In this document: one piece after another, positions 23,692-35,588 of the stretch
How the letters are laid out: the number at the start of each line of letters is the position of its first letter
Position numbering within the stretch: position 1 is the first letter of the stretch
Origin: Misgurnus anguillicaudatus
Taxonomy: Eukaryota > Chordata > Actinopteri > Cypriniformes > Cobitidae
DNA length: 64,000 bases
Reading direction: 5' to 3'
Assembly: GCF_027580225.2 (NCBI RefSeq)
Contig: NC_073343.2
Coordinates: 3,311,001 to 3,375,000 of the forward strand
The notes under the pieces: generated by a model
The model's database searches: none
Seen by the model: only the letters and a program-made list of their open reading frames with translations
What the model was told of the DNA's origin: nothing
Program-made: the position numbers and the translations under genes

Positions 23692-25127
23692 GTATGTCAA
23701 AACAAATATAAGCCACCAAAACTTATGAAATTTAGTTTAAATTTTAGTTTTGCCATATGTCCACCTATGTCCATTATAAAAGTCAAATCTTTCATTAAAA
23801 TTTGGTGTAATATGGAGCATACTGTGAATTTAAGTGTTCATTCACTATGACTCAATCTAAATAAGAAAATGTATCTTATATATAATCTAAATCGTGCACA
23901 ACCCTGCTTATTGCTATACTGTACGCATCTGCTTATTTATATATTTACTAGACAGAAATTCATAACCTTGTCAGTGTGTGGTAGAGAATTTAATGAAGTG
24001 TTTTCGATCAATGATACTTGAGGTCCTCTGAGAGCATCTTTAGAGGAAAGAGGATTGGGTGTTATTGTAACCCTGCCTTTCTTCCTGTGTGAAAAGCTAC
24101 AGAAATCATATCTCAGTCTTGTTGTAAAATATTAATGAGATGAAAATGAGTCAAAACACATAAAGACCAATTCGCTAAATCTTTTTCCACAGACGTGGGT
24201 AGATAGGCATTTGCACCGCTGCCAGATATCTAAACGCTCTGCCACTTTTAGCCCGTGCTGGTGTATTGCTTGTTTGATCACAGAAGCACCTTTTACATTT
24301 AGCATCAAAGACTTCGCTGTAAGTGTCTCCCTCTTCATCCATCACACCCAGTTTCCACCTTCAATTTCAATACTGCTGTGCTTGTATCTGGGAGGGTAAA
24401 AGGACAAATAAATTCTTGCTCTTTTCGAGCAAGTGATACATGAAAGGAAATAGTCTGTCACACGCATGCTATATTGAGCTCGGTGTCGGCGCCGCACGCA
24501 GGGAGAGTGTGCAAATAAAGCATATGCTATGTGCGATTTCTATTATAACGCTTTCTCTGTGCTCATATATTTTAATATGATGCGATAAGCTGGGGATAGA
24601 TTGTAAAACATTCTAGGCTAAGAATAGTTTAATGGAAAATGCACCTAACTAAATCCTAGGGAAGGAAAAGCAGGAGATGCAGTAAATAATTTTTAATGTT
24701 AAGTATATGGCTGAATAATATTGCTTTGTTTTGGATGTCGCTTTCATTTAGAGATTCATTCAAAAGTGCCCATTTATGCTCTTGGCCTTGTACAGGCAAA
24801 TATACAACTCAGCTGCAGGCGTGGTGTAAAGTGATTGGCACATCCAATTACTCACTGTGTATTTGAAATGGAATAGGGCAAAAATCACTGATTGCCAGAA
24901 AGAGTTTGAAACAATGGACTGCATAATGATTTTGTAAGCAAAAAATAAATACATACAATTAGAGAAGAAGAGAAAGCCTGATAATCATCCTGCAAAACTG
25001 TAAACAGCAACTGGAGCTTGAATGACTGCTTTTTATTACAGTAAGTGAAATGAAACATTTGGGGAGAAGCTGATACCGAAAAGTCTGGATGCTCATGGTC
25101 GAAAACCAGAAAATAACTTTAAACAAT

Positions 25128-25566
25128 TTAAAGGGGACATTTCACAAGACTTTTTTAAAGATGTCAAATAAATATTTGGTGTCCCCAGAGTGCCCATGTG
25201 AGGTTTTAGCACAAAATACCATAAACATAATTTATTATAGTATGTTCAAATTGCCACTTTGTTGGTTAGAGCAAAAATGTGTTTTGGGTGTGTCCTTTTA
25301 ACTGCAAATGAGCTGATTTCTGCACTAAATGGCAGTGCTGTGGATGGATAGTGCAGATTAAGGGGCAGTATTATCCCCTTCTGACATCACAAGAGGAGCC
25401 AAATTTAAATGACCTATTTTTTTACATGCTTGCAGAGAATGGTTAACCAAAACTAAGTAACTGGGTTTATCTTATTCACATTTTCTAGGTTGATAGAAGC
25501 ACTGGGGATCCAATTATAGCATTTAAACATGCAAAAAGTCAGATTTTCATGATATGTCCCCTTTAA
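25128..25566. mobile_element. TTAA MITE family A, copy 2 (inverted relative to copy 1)
   Basis: TTAAAGGGGACATTTCAC to GATATGTCCCCTTTAA with TTAA borders. Interior landmarks ACATGCTTGCAGAGAATGG and TTTTCTAGGTTGATAGAAG are the inverse of those at 3970-4361. Confidence 0.8.
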
Positions 25567-26159
25567 TTGAAAAAGTTTTTGTATTATTGTATTACTATTA
25601 GATGTTTAAGTTTCATTAATTTAATGAATCTAAGTTGAACTACAAACCAATAAAATCAACTTAGAAAAAAGAACACACCAAAATTAGATGTAATTAAAAC
25701 AAAACTAAATATTTTAATTCATGCGAAAATTCAAATTTAAATGCTTTTATCTAAATACTGTAAAGTTCTAGAAAACTATTACATGCAAAACAGTAGTTTG
25801 TTTAATATATACACTGGGTACAGAATATATTGTTTTTTGAAATATATGACAAAATGAGAATATGTAAGATTTTGCAGCAGTGGCAAGGCCAGCAATTTTA
25901 AATTGAGTTGACCTCTGTGAAATAGCGTGGACCTGAATGCTTCTTAAATTACATAATTTTACAATATAGTGGTTAAAAGGATTATGTTTTTTAAGTCATG
26001 TATTGAATAATTTTCAAAACAACAAAAAGTGAAAATAAGGAAAATAAAATAAGAACAAATTAAGAAATTATAAGCATAAAAAAATAGAAAAGAACAATCT
26101 TACAAATTAATTTGACAATCAATTTAGAAAAAAAATATTTTTTATATATTTTTAATATA

Positions 26160-26658
26160 TACAGTACTGTGCAAAAGTCCACCATGCTACCATTAGATTA
26201 GTTGTTTTTGCAATTGTATATATAATCATTTCTCAGTCTCTTTATTAGAATACAACCAGAAAATACAGGAAATGTGTATGTATTATATAGTTAAGTACAA
26301 GCTAAAGTGTCAATTATTTAGGGTAAACTCCCCTTCCACTTGAGCAATAGCAGGTAACTGCAGGATCTCTTAAACCTAAATGAAATTAAATCCTAATTTC
26401 TAATTCTAATCGAATGACTTCAGGACTTCAGTCTCCTCAAAAAAGCTCAAAATGTGTTTCGTGCACTCTAAATACTGACTGATGCCTGAGAAGACATTTA
26501 GTTCAGAAAATTGTTTTGTTTTTAATTTTGTGTACATTTTTCCTGTATTTTCTGTTTGTATCTTAAAATAAAGTGAAAATATATATGGATGGACATTAAA
26601 ACTTTGATAAAACAACAAAGCTGGTGATGGTGGCCTAAGACTTTTGCACAGTACTGTA
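26160..26658. mobile_element. Tc1/mariner-like MITE
   Basis: TACAGTACTGTGCAAAAGTC at the left is mirrored by GACTTTTGCACAGTACTGTA at the right with TA at both borders, matching termini of a fish Tc1/mariner group. The 499-bp length and lack of a frame indicate a non-autonomous copy. Confidence 0.8.
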
Positions 26659-27734
26659 TATTTATTTTACAAAATTAATACAGCGTTTATAATGTATAAA
26701 TCTTTAAATTGAATGCATCCTTCAATTTTCCTATACAACTAGAAATAACATTCAATCCAATGAATACTTGCAAATCTATCTATTGCATGTTTGGTAATAA
26801 TCCAATCGAATGGCGCTCTTTAAATTGATGTCTGAACGGCAGCAATCTCCACAGCAACAACCCCAATCTAAGTGAACAACCCTGTATGTCCATGGGCCAC
26901 TTCATTTGTTTCTGTGTTAACCTCTATCAAAATATAATGTATCATTTTAAAATGCCTTTTAGAAAAAATAAATAACAAATACCGCACGTAATGAATAACA
27001 GCAGAGAAACAAAGCGTGATCTTATTTGTATTCTTTGAGATAGTCCTACAGTTAGAGTCACTGCAAACTCAAATCATTACAGTCATCAATTGTGTTGCTC
27101 TTGCTGTGTGAAGGGCTTTGGCCCACTGTATCACCTGGACAAATTGATGAGTGTTTAAAAGATGAACCCTCTCTCTCTCTCTGTGAGTGCCCATCTGTGC
27201 AGAGCTGATAAGGAGACGCTACTCAGTTGGTAGTAAAGAGAAAATGGAAGTGACAATTGTTCGTAGCTGATTGTTTCGTCAATGTAAGAGTCAATATTTT
27301 CCAAATAGTGTGGGATGTTTTCTGTAACAACTTCATTACTTTCCATTTAATGGTCTGCTTATGGACTATACAGTATACTGTAGGCAGTTCAAAAAGATGG
27401 CTTACAAAATAGCTGATGGATAATTAATGGAAGATTACAATTATTGGAACAAAATAGTCACAGATTTGTAATATTGCCCATATTGTAGGGGAAAATACAA
27501 TGTTTGTTAAGCAATAAAATAGTTTTTTTACTTTACACTTTGTTGTGTGATTAAAGTATTTATAGTAATGAAGAACTATGAGTACAGTGACATGAGAAGA
27601 GTTGCAACACCTGCAGAGAAATCAATTAGAAATTAGATACAGATGTGAAATACAGTATACTGTACCACCCTCAGGAGGTGACAAAAGAAGTTGTAAGTCT
27701 CTATGTGGAGATATAAGTTTTAGGATGTACAAAT

Positions 27735-28074
27735 TAGGGGTGTCAAAAGATTAATTGCAATTAATTGCATACAAAATAAAAGTCTGTTTATGCATAATAT
27801 GTGTGTGTGCATTGTGTGTAATTATTTTGGATATATAAATACAAACACATGCATGTATGTACTTAAGAACCGTTTACATGTATATATTTATATTTATTTA
27901 TATCATATATACACATTTTAAAAATTATACATAAACAAAATTTTTCTTCAATTTATATATGTATGTGTGTATTTATTTATATATAAATAATAATTACACA
28001 CAATAAACACACAAATATATTATACAAACACAATTTTTATGTGATTAATTGTGATTAATCTTTTGACAGCCCTA
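27735..28074. mobile_element. hAT-like MITE with 8-bp duplication
   Basis: TAGGGGTGTCAAAAGATTAA and TTAATCTTTTGACAGCCCTA are the termini. Flanks GTACAAAT (27727-27734) and ATACAAAT (28075-28082) agree at 7 of 8 positions, as expected for a hAT target duplication. The interior has TG- and TA-rich microsatellite-like sequence. Confidence 0.85.
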
Positions 28075-28427
28075 ATACAAATAAATAAGTAAGGGGGGGT
28101 TCAATGGTATTTCAAGCATTCTGACTTATTAACACGGTTATAGAGTTGTTTCCTCATGCTAAACGTAGGCAAAGTTTCAAAAAAGCATTTGGGCATGTTA
28201 CAGTGTATTTCTGTGCCGAATGCACTTCGCCAGGGTTCGTACAAGTTTCGGAAAGTTTTTTTCGATTACAGGTCCAACTGACTTTTCAGGGGATTTCTAC
28301 ACGTATCACTTCTTTATATGGGCACTTCCCCCGGAAAACCCTGCCCACCCGTCAATCAGCGTGAGACGCTACCACTTGCAAACATCTTATCACGCGACAC
28401 AGTTTTGTTTCATTTCGAATCTCAACA

Positions 28428-28582
28428 ATGGCACGAAAGAAGAAGTGTGTTTTTGGATGTAAGGAGAAGAAAGCCAGCCTTATGAAAACAATGGATACAG
28501 TTTATTATCCGGGGTAGGAGCGGAGTTTTGCGTGTGTGTTTGATGCTCTGGATTTTCCCAAACGGGTCATAAGTTGCATGCG
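28428..28582 (+). pseudogene. Possible degenerate transposase first exon
   Basis: An ATG at 28428 opens a frame beginning MARKKKCVFGCKEKKA, stopped by TAG at 28515-28517. The same frame continues after the stop as ERSFACVFDALDFP and KRVISCMR, then meets a donor-like GTAAGTA at 28583. The basic start with a CxxxC-spaced cysteine pair is weakly like the N-terminus of THAP-type DNA-binding domains found in some fish transposases. This is a guess from a short stretch: no downstream exon was identified and the surrounding 28145-28860 block lacks clear terminal repeats. Confidence 0.3.
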
Positions 28583-29106
28583 GTAAGTACGACTTCTGTC
28601 TTATGTTGGAAATAGGCGTGCATATTATATAAATGACACGAACATGTAGTGAATCATAAGTTATAAGTGTTGTATAGTGTTGCATGACTCGTACTCGCTC
28701 CTCCCGCGGTAGTAACTCCTCCTTCTTCATTTTTTCGTACGTTATCGGAAAAATTCGGTAATAAGACTCTTCAGAGATAAAAAGTATGTCATACTACTCT
28801 ATATTTACTCCAGATTAACAACAGAAATGCAGAAACGGCATGCGTTACGTGAGCTTTAAAAAAAACTTGAATTAAAATGCTTTAATTTTCAATAGACCCA
28901 CAAAAATTACCCAAAACTACCATTGCATAGTCTCAAGTCTGAGAGTGACTTGACTTAAAATGTTTCATGTGCCTATCATTTTGAATTAAAGCAATTAAAA
29001 TTAAATTTTATACTGTAAAATGTTGTTATCAATAAATCACGAAAACATGTTATTACAATACTGTAACTCCTTAAAATAAATTAAGCAATTTTAACTTTTT
29101 TATAAG

Positions 29107-29418
29107 TTAAAGGCACAATGTATAGGATTTTGCACCTTCAAAACAATAACAAATGCTAGATGCCAACACTTCTAAATTTGTCCACACGTGTCGCCATAGT
29201 TTCTTAAAGCGGACATCCGCAAATAGCGTGGATATTCCTCCATTAATAGGCGACAATGACAAGCGACCTACCATTATTTAAAATAGGAAATTATCTGGAT
29301 TGACACATTCTTGGGAACTTTAGGGATAATGTAGGTACAAAACCGCATGAAATATATAACACTGTGCAAGAGGTTTTTGGATATAATATTACAAAAATCA
29401 TACATATTGTGGCTTTAA
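29107..29418. mobile_element. TTAA MITE (GGCACAATGTATAGGAT ends)
   Basis: TTAAAGGCACAATGTATAGG and ATACATATTGTGGCTTTAA are imperfect inverted repeats with TTAA borders. 312 bp, non-coding. Confidence 0.7.
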
Positions 29419-29478
29419 AGCGGCTCAACACTAGTTTAGTAGACTTTGCATTTAAACGCCACCCCTGTCAAAAATGAG

Positions 29479-30271
29479 TAAGGGTGTCACGATTTCGATT
29501 TTAAATCGAAATCGATCGAAATTAAGTCACAACCCCGAACATCGAATTAAAAAATGGGATCGTCGATGCTGCCACGCCCCCATCTCACGTCCGGTCGGCT
29601 TGCCAAGCGGGGGAAAATAAACTCTCAGAAGTGCCTTTAAAAACATCCATCCAGCATAACGCGATTTATATTTTAAACACGAGGGATTGTATTGCTACAA
29701 CTCCTTGAATGCATATCATAAACAGGATTACTACCTAGTGATCTGCCTTCGGGCAGAGCGCAGCTCTCTGCACGTGCACGAGAGAGCCACCAAGATGCAG
29801 CGGGTTATATTTTAAACAAAAGGTATAGTTTGCCTCAGCCCGCATGAAACGCATAAAACTGAACAAATACGTAAGGATTATTACTTTCGTTTATGTTTAG
29901 ACTTTGGACAGATGCGAGACCGCGTGCATGTGAGACAGAAGCGCAGCTGCTTATGGCGCACCGGTTTTATTTCAGTTAATAGGAGTCAGGACGCGCGCAT
30001 TAAGTCTATCTGCGTGCAAGAAGGAATTCTCTCTCTACAAGCTCTCCGTGTAAAGTAAAGCCCACAAACCCCCATACAAGGAAAAGCACGCAATGTGCAT
30101 GTTAATGTGAAACTACAATAATAATAATAAAAAATAATTTAAAAAAAAATAAAAAATAATACATTTTTTGTCTTAAAAAAATTCATTTAAAAATCGAGAA
30201 TCGAATTGAATCGTGTCATCAGAATCGAAAATGTAATCGAATCGAGGATTTGGAGAATCGTGACACCCCTA
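29479..30271. mobile_element. hAT-like element with perfect 8-bp duplication AAAATGAG
   Basis: TAAGGGTGTCACGATTTCGA and AGAATCGTGACACCCCTA are the ends. AAAATGAG stands directly before (29471-29478) and after (30272-30279). Arms rich in AATCGA words extend inward on both sides. The 793-bp interior has a GC-richer middle and no transposase. Confidence 0.9.
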
Positions 30272-30279
30272 AAAATGAG

Positions 30280-33024
30280 ACAATGATATTAACCAAATTT
30301 TCAAATACTTTCACCTGAAATCCATTTAATCTGAGCCTTAGGTTAAAAAAAATGCTCATATTGAAGAAATTTTTGTTTTGTTTGACATTGTAGAGTACTT
30401 GAAATAGTAGTCGACAAATACACAAATATTATATCCAAGTGTGAAACACATAGCACACAAAAAAAGAGTAAGTTACTATAAAGACATTAAAATAAAACAA
30501 TATATTCATATACGCCTATAAAAAGTGAAAGGTGCTCTACTTAACAGTACTTCAATTGGTAAAACCTAAAATTTTCAAGTTAAAGAGCACCAAATTCATT
30601 GCTAAAAACAATGTTACTTTGTGTATTTGGTATAATACAATGTGTTTGCATGGTTTTTGGTTAAAAAACACATTATTTTCATCATACCATAAATTTTTGT
30701 AGCTCTAGATTTCACTCTCTTCCTGAAACTCACAGATTTGAAAAGCTCTGTGTCCCTGATTGGCCAGCTAATCTGTACGTTGTCATTGGCCTGAGTGCCT
30801 CTGATGTCAACCGGAAATGTGACGCTCCTTACCATGTTTGAAAGATTCGCTCACAATGCAATGCTAACAGGAGTTAACTAACAGGCTGTGAGTCCAAGCT
30901 GGGGGAATTATAATAATGTCGGTCTTTACTACATCACCAATCCCAGCAAGTAAACTGCTGCCTACAATCGGTATGTTTGTTGTAGTCCAAGAATTTTATT
31001 TTTTTTTACGTTGGAGACGATAACTCGTGTCATCGTTTACTTTGGGGTTTGTACGCTTTAACATGTACTAATACACACCTACACACCAAAGGAAATGTAA
31101 AAACGTAAATCTGACAATAGGTGCTCTTTAAATGTATCACTTAAAGTGCAAATTTTAAGTTGATCCAACTTGATCTTTTACAGTGTATGATCATCAGCAC
31201 ATTTATGATGTTTTGTTTAGTTAGACTAGCATGAAAAAAGTTTCAGAGACTTTCACAACACAGCATGACCCAAGCTCATTCATGACGGTTTTGTCATTAT
31301 GTCTTTAAAGAACAGATGTGCGAATATGGCTCTTATCCAAGAGAATTTCAAAAACTTTTCACCCCAAACAAAAACAAACCTACCAAATAGTCCTTTAAGT
31401 CACTCATTGCAACTATCACAGAAAGAAAATACTCCCAGCCTTTCAATTAGGTTTGCTGATGTATGCCAAATCTCTAGGGAGCCTGGTGTCCGTGGGACAT
31501 CTGTGTTGAAGAGCTGCTGTGTTTTCACCATAGTTTATAGAGATATCAAACATGTTGATGAGGCAGAAAGCGCTCTTTAATTCACTGCTAGCTGCTGATT
31601 TGCCTGCCAAGGCTATCGGGTCCACAAAACACAGACAGCTGCCACACAATACTTAATCTATCCGAAACCTGCTACATCGACACTCTCACGCGGCAAACCG
31701 AGAACAACACGAGGGCAGAACTGATGTATAAAATAAGTTTGCTGACAGTAAACCAAGTCAAAGCACACAGTATTGAATGGACAAAATGTGCGCTGAATTT
31801 AAGAGCGAGTGGCCTTCAATGGCCCTATTACGGCGTGAGTAAAGAAGTGGTGGGCTTTCAAGGGCAGTATAGATGTTGTTTGTCCCTTTTAAAACAAAAA
31901 GGTAAACCGATGAAGGTCCAAAGGGCTTAAATGCAAGTCACGTTCAAGTAATGATTTATGAACTAAAGGAAGCAAAGAAAAAGACTACAACACAAAACAC
32001 ATCATAGCACTTTATAATACTCAGGTGAACTTCCTAATAGAATTTTTCATTTTTTACAGACCTCAGACCTTGAATGTACACACACACTTTACACACTGCT
32101 GTTGGTCCACACTTGGTTAAAATAAAAAATACAAAAATCACCAGATTTAAAGCATGACCAACAGGGACCTGCATGTCCCCTCTTTGCGTTATGGTCCCCA
32201 GTTGGTGAATGTGTAACGACACCAAGGTCCCCACTTAGATAGGTAGGCAAATACACGCACGCACGCACACACACACACACACACACACGCACGCACGCAC
32301 GCATAATCAAATTCCTCTCAAAAATTGTAGATGTTGCAAGTTGCCGATTCTAAGCACAAAAAATGAAGGCAAGGTAAATGTTTATCATCCTGAATATACG
32401 ATCTGCCATTTGAGCCGGATATCAGTGCGTACTTTCTTTCAGAGGTCATAGGACAAACTACTTTGTATTTTTTGATGCTGATCAGTCACAATTTTACCTA
32501 AACATCCCTCGGCAACATTGCAAACTATTCCACCTTGAGCTCATGTCCACTAAATTCATTCTGCAGACCAAAGCAAAGAGAACGAGTGATTCTGGAAATT
32601 ATGTTATTTTTTCTACTTTTATAATTTGCTTTGTCAACAGAACGAGAGGACACTTGCGAAAGCGAAATGGCATGCGGTACGGCACGTTCTCTCCAGTCAA
32701 ACTGGAAAAGTGAAGGGGAAAGTCAAGCCGTCACAAAATAATCTACACTCTGATGGTTCGTTACACTTTATTGGTAATTAGATCACCATTACCCGGAGGG
32801 GGCAATCAGATTATGTGGGCTACGTTGCGTTGAAAACACAACCCATACTTCCCAGCCAATAAACGCAATTGAAAAAGATGCTAATGAGATGCATGACAGA
32901 CATTTAGCTTTTACGCTCTTAAAAATAAAAGCAGCTGATGTCATAGAAGAACAACTTTTGGTCCCGAAGCAACCTTATAGTCAAAGGTTCTTATTTCTTC
33001 ATCAAACATTGTTTTATAGTTGGT
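30280..33024. other. Unassigned intronic sequence
   Basis: No exon or convincing element borders apart from the CA microsatellite at 32.26 kb. Short frames at 31299-31649 overlap on both strands and show no domain. Confidence 0.4.
32256..32302. repeat. CA/CACG microsatellite
   Basis: Alternating CACG units flank an uninterrupted run of about eleven CA dinucleotides. Likely length-polymorphic. Confidence 0.9.
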
Positions 33025-33046
33025 GTTTAGATTAGGGCTGTGCCAA

Positions 33047-33240
33047 CGCTATCTCATGGCAATTCGTACATATTTTACGAGGTGACTAATGCATTTAAAA
33101 CGATTTCCCTTGACCCCTGTGACGTTGGGGTTAGGGGCAGGGTTTCATTATTGTTTTTTATGATAATCGTATGTTTTTGCGAATTTCCTACAAATAAGTC
33201 AACTTGTAAAATATGCACGAATTCTCATGAGATCAGGCTG
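33047..33240. mobile_element. Nested MITE family C, copy 1 (CTATCTCATG ends)
   Basis: CTATCTCATGGCAATTCGTA and ATTCTCATGAGAT are the mirrored ends; between them is GACCCCTGTGACGTTGGGGT. Copies lie at 34560-34793 and 34901-35151. Confidence 0.65.
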
Positions 33241-33627
33241 GCTGTGCAAATGCACGTATTCTCAGTGAATGAACTTTAATGAATTACGGTGAAATGCCAA
33301 CACATCCAAAAGCCAGACGGCGCTCTTATGCAGAAACTCCATTTGTGCGCAGAAGAATTACAATTACAAACGCTATTCCAAGAAATGTCTATAAGCGTAT
33401 TTATATCCCTGTTTTTCAAATTTAGTATTTTCATGCTAATAATTTTTTTTGAATGATTTTGTTTAACAAGCATTGCTTTTTTAAATGCACATTATAAACG
33501 ATTCAGACTCATAATGATTTTAGATTAGTAAGGACTTCCTACTGACCGAAATGCCGTAGTACACGCACAAGCTGTGCATAAACACATCGGAGCCTTGCGA
33601 TTCAGAATCAATTTCAGACAGATCTTT

Positions 33628-33890
33628 TTAACTCTTTCCCCGGCATTAATAGACTTGTAAATTCAAACTAAATGCTTCCCTGCCAATGAAGAGTATTTCC
33701 GATTTTCCCCAATACCGCTATTATTAAGGTAGGTTGAAAAAGTTTTTTTTGATGAAGCCTTTTTTAAAGCATATTTTATATATATTTTAAGAAGAACATT
33801 TTCTGGAAGGCATTCAACTTTTGTTAAAATCATGAAAAATGCTGGCGCTGGCTGGCAACTTAAAAAAAATGCTGGTGGGGAAATAGTTAT
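33628..33890. mobile_element. Nested TTAA MITE family D, copy 1
   Basis: TTAACTCTTTCCCCGGCATT at the left and GCTGGTGGGGAAATAGTTAT at the right, with AAGAACATTTTCTGGAAGGC inside, match the family at 56499-56974 and 57578-58009. The right TTAA has mutated. Confidence 0.65.
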
Positions 33891-33977
33891 TTGGGAAACG
33901 CGATTTTTGGTCACAGCCCTAGTTTAGATGTTAACAAAAATGGTTCATCCAGGACAGCTATATTTTTAAAAGTGTAA

Positions 33978-34350
33978 TGTAGGCTTCACACTAGAGGCGG
34001 CAAGCGCAAATGATATACATGTTTAGTCAATCCAAAGATGTGATTAGACATCCTGCGGTGCGGTACGCGCGCGGGAAATGCGCGAGTTGAAAAATATGAA
34101 TTTCGACGAATTTCCACGCCACGTTAACCAATCAGGACCTTGCTGTAGTAGTGACGTGATTACAGGAAGCGAGCGGAGTCTCGGCGGAGTCGCAGAAGCC
34201 CCTCTCCATGACACAAATTTCCGTGTGAATGTCGGCAAAGACTAGAATTTTACACACGAATGAAGTGAGTAAACTCAAATGTTCAAGCATCCAACTATGC
34301 ATGAATAGCGCGTTTTTGGCACCTCTACCGTGGCTGGTGTGAACGCAGCA
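33978..34350. mobile_element. Harbinger-like MITE, copy 2
   Basis: TGTAGGCTTCACACTAGAGG at the left and GGCTGGTGTGAACGCAGCA at the right, flanked on both sides by TAA (33975-33977 and 34351-34353). Interior landmarks GTTAACCAATCAGGACCTTG and GAATAGCGCGTTTTTG match copies 1 and 3. Confidence 0.8.
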
Positions 34351-34559
34351 TAAGGGTTGTACTGTAAATGGTCAGGAATCTATGAACTACAAATTACAAA
34401 GGAAATAATGTAGTAAAAAGTGAATTTTTTCCTTTTTTTTTTTTTTTAATTCACAAAAGCTTACATTTTTTATTATTTATTTAAAACATTTAAACCCTGT
34501 ATTATGTATGCCAGTAGGTGGCGATGATACTTTTTAAAGCAAACACTACATGCCTGCAA

Positions 34560-34793
34560 GAGCCTAATTTCACAAAAATGTGTATATTTTTGCGAGGCTA
34601 TTTGTATGAAATTGTACAAAGTAAATCGCGCGAAAACGTATGAATCATAAAAACGATATTGAAACCCCACCCCTAACCACAATGTCACAAAGCTCAAGGC
34701 AAATCGTAGAAAAATGTACGAATACAGTCATACAAATTAATACAACTTAGCCACCTTGTAAAATATCTACGAACTGCCATGAGATAACATTGC
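34560..34793. mobile_element. MITE family C, copy 2 (decayed left end)
   Basis: ACCCCTAACCACAATGTCAC and AATATCTACGAACTGCCATG then AGATAACATTG mark it as a relative of 34901-35151. Borders are approximate. Confidence 0.55.
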
Positions 34794-34900
34794 CTGCACA
34801 CATACGCACTTTTCTATAAAGCGATTAATACGAACAATCAAAATGGCAAAAGCACCAAGCGGTTTTGTTTAGATGGACGATGCTGTAGGTTTATGACAGC

Positions 34901-35151
34901 CTGATCTTACGAGAAATCGTATATATTTTATGAGTTGGCTAATTCGTATTAATTCATACAAAGTTAATCGTGCAATATCGTAAGATCCTCATGAAAAAAC
35001 AACAATGAAACCGAACCCCTAACCCTGCACCTAACCCCAACGTCACAGGGGTCAATGCAAATCGTACCAAAACTTACGAATGTGGATGTATGAATTAATA
35101 CGAATTAGCCAACACGTAAAATATGTACAAATTCTCGCGAGATAGCGTTAG
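34901..35151. mobile_element. MITE family C, copy 3
   Basis: CTGATCTTACGAGAAATCGT then TTGGCTAATTCGTATTAATT at the left is mirrored at the right by AATTAATACGAATTAGCCAA and TTCTCGCGAGATAGCGTTAG. The middle carries CCCCTAACCCTGCACC and CCAACGTCACAGGGGTC. It is the best-preserved copy of the three. Confidence 0.75.
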
Positions 35152-35216
35152 TTTATTACTACAAGTGACAATGGATTATAAAGCGGCAAAATTGAAAAAC
35201 TTTGTTGGAGAAACGC

Positions 35217-35426
35217 TAAAGGCGGAGTGCACAATGTTTGAAAAAAAAACGCTTTGGAAAAGGGAGTTGGGCCGACTACCAAAACACACCTGTAGCCAAT
35301 CAGCAGTAAAGGGTGTGTCTACTAATCTTCAAAAGAAGGTCCAGATTCTATTGGGGTAGGGGTGTGTTTGTTTAGGTGATTTCAAATGTCAACACTGGCT
35401 TTCAAACATTGTGCACTCCACCTTAA
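35217..35426. mobile_element. MITE family E, copy 1
   Basis: TAAAGGCGGAGTGCACAATG with TTTGAAA at the left is mirrored by TTTCAAACATTGTGCACTCC with ACCTTAA at the right. GGCCGACTACCAAAACACAC and AATCAGCAGTAAAGGGTGTG inside match the inverted copy at 49625-49862. Confidence 0.75.
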
Positions 35427-35588
35427 ATAAACTCAGTCATTTCAGCAAAACAAACACAGTCAACTCGCACATACAGTACCTATACACTAAATTAAAACAG
35501 GCACATGACGTCATTGTTATCACAGATTTGTGTTTGTATAGTTTACTATATCGTGCACTTTGAATGTACACATCTTCAAATGTTTGTT

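Larger units (their letters stand above)
33033..33921. mobile_element. hAT-like element with perfect 8-bp duplication GTTTAGAT
   Basis: TAGGGCTGTGCC at the left and GGTCACAGCCCTA at the right are the termini. GTTTAGAT stands immediately before (33025-33032) and after (33922-33929). The interior has been colonised by at least two other MITEs (33047-33240 and 33628-33890). Confidence 0.9.
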
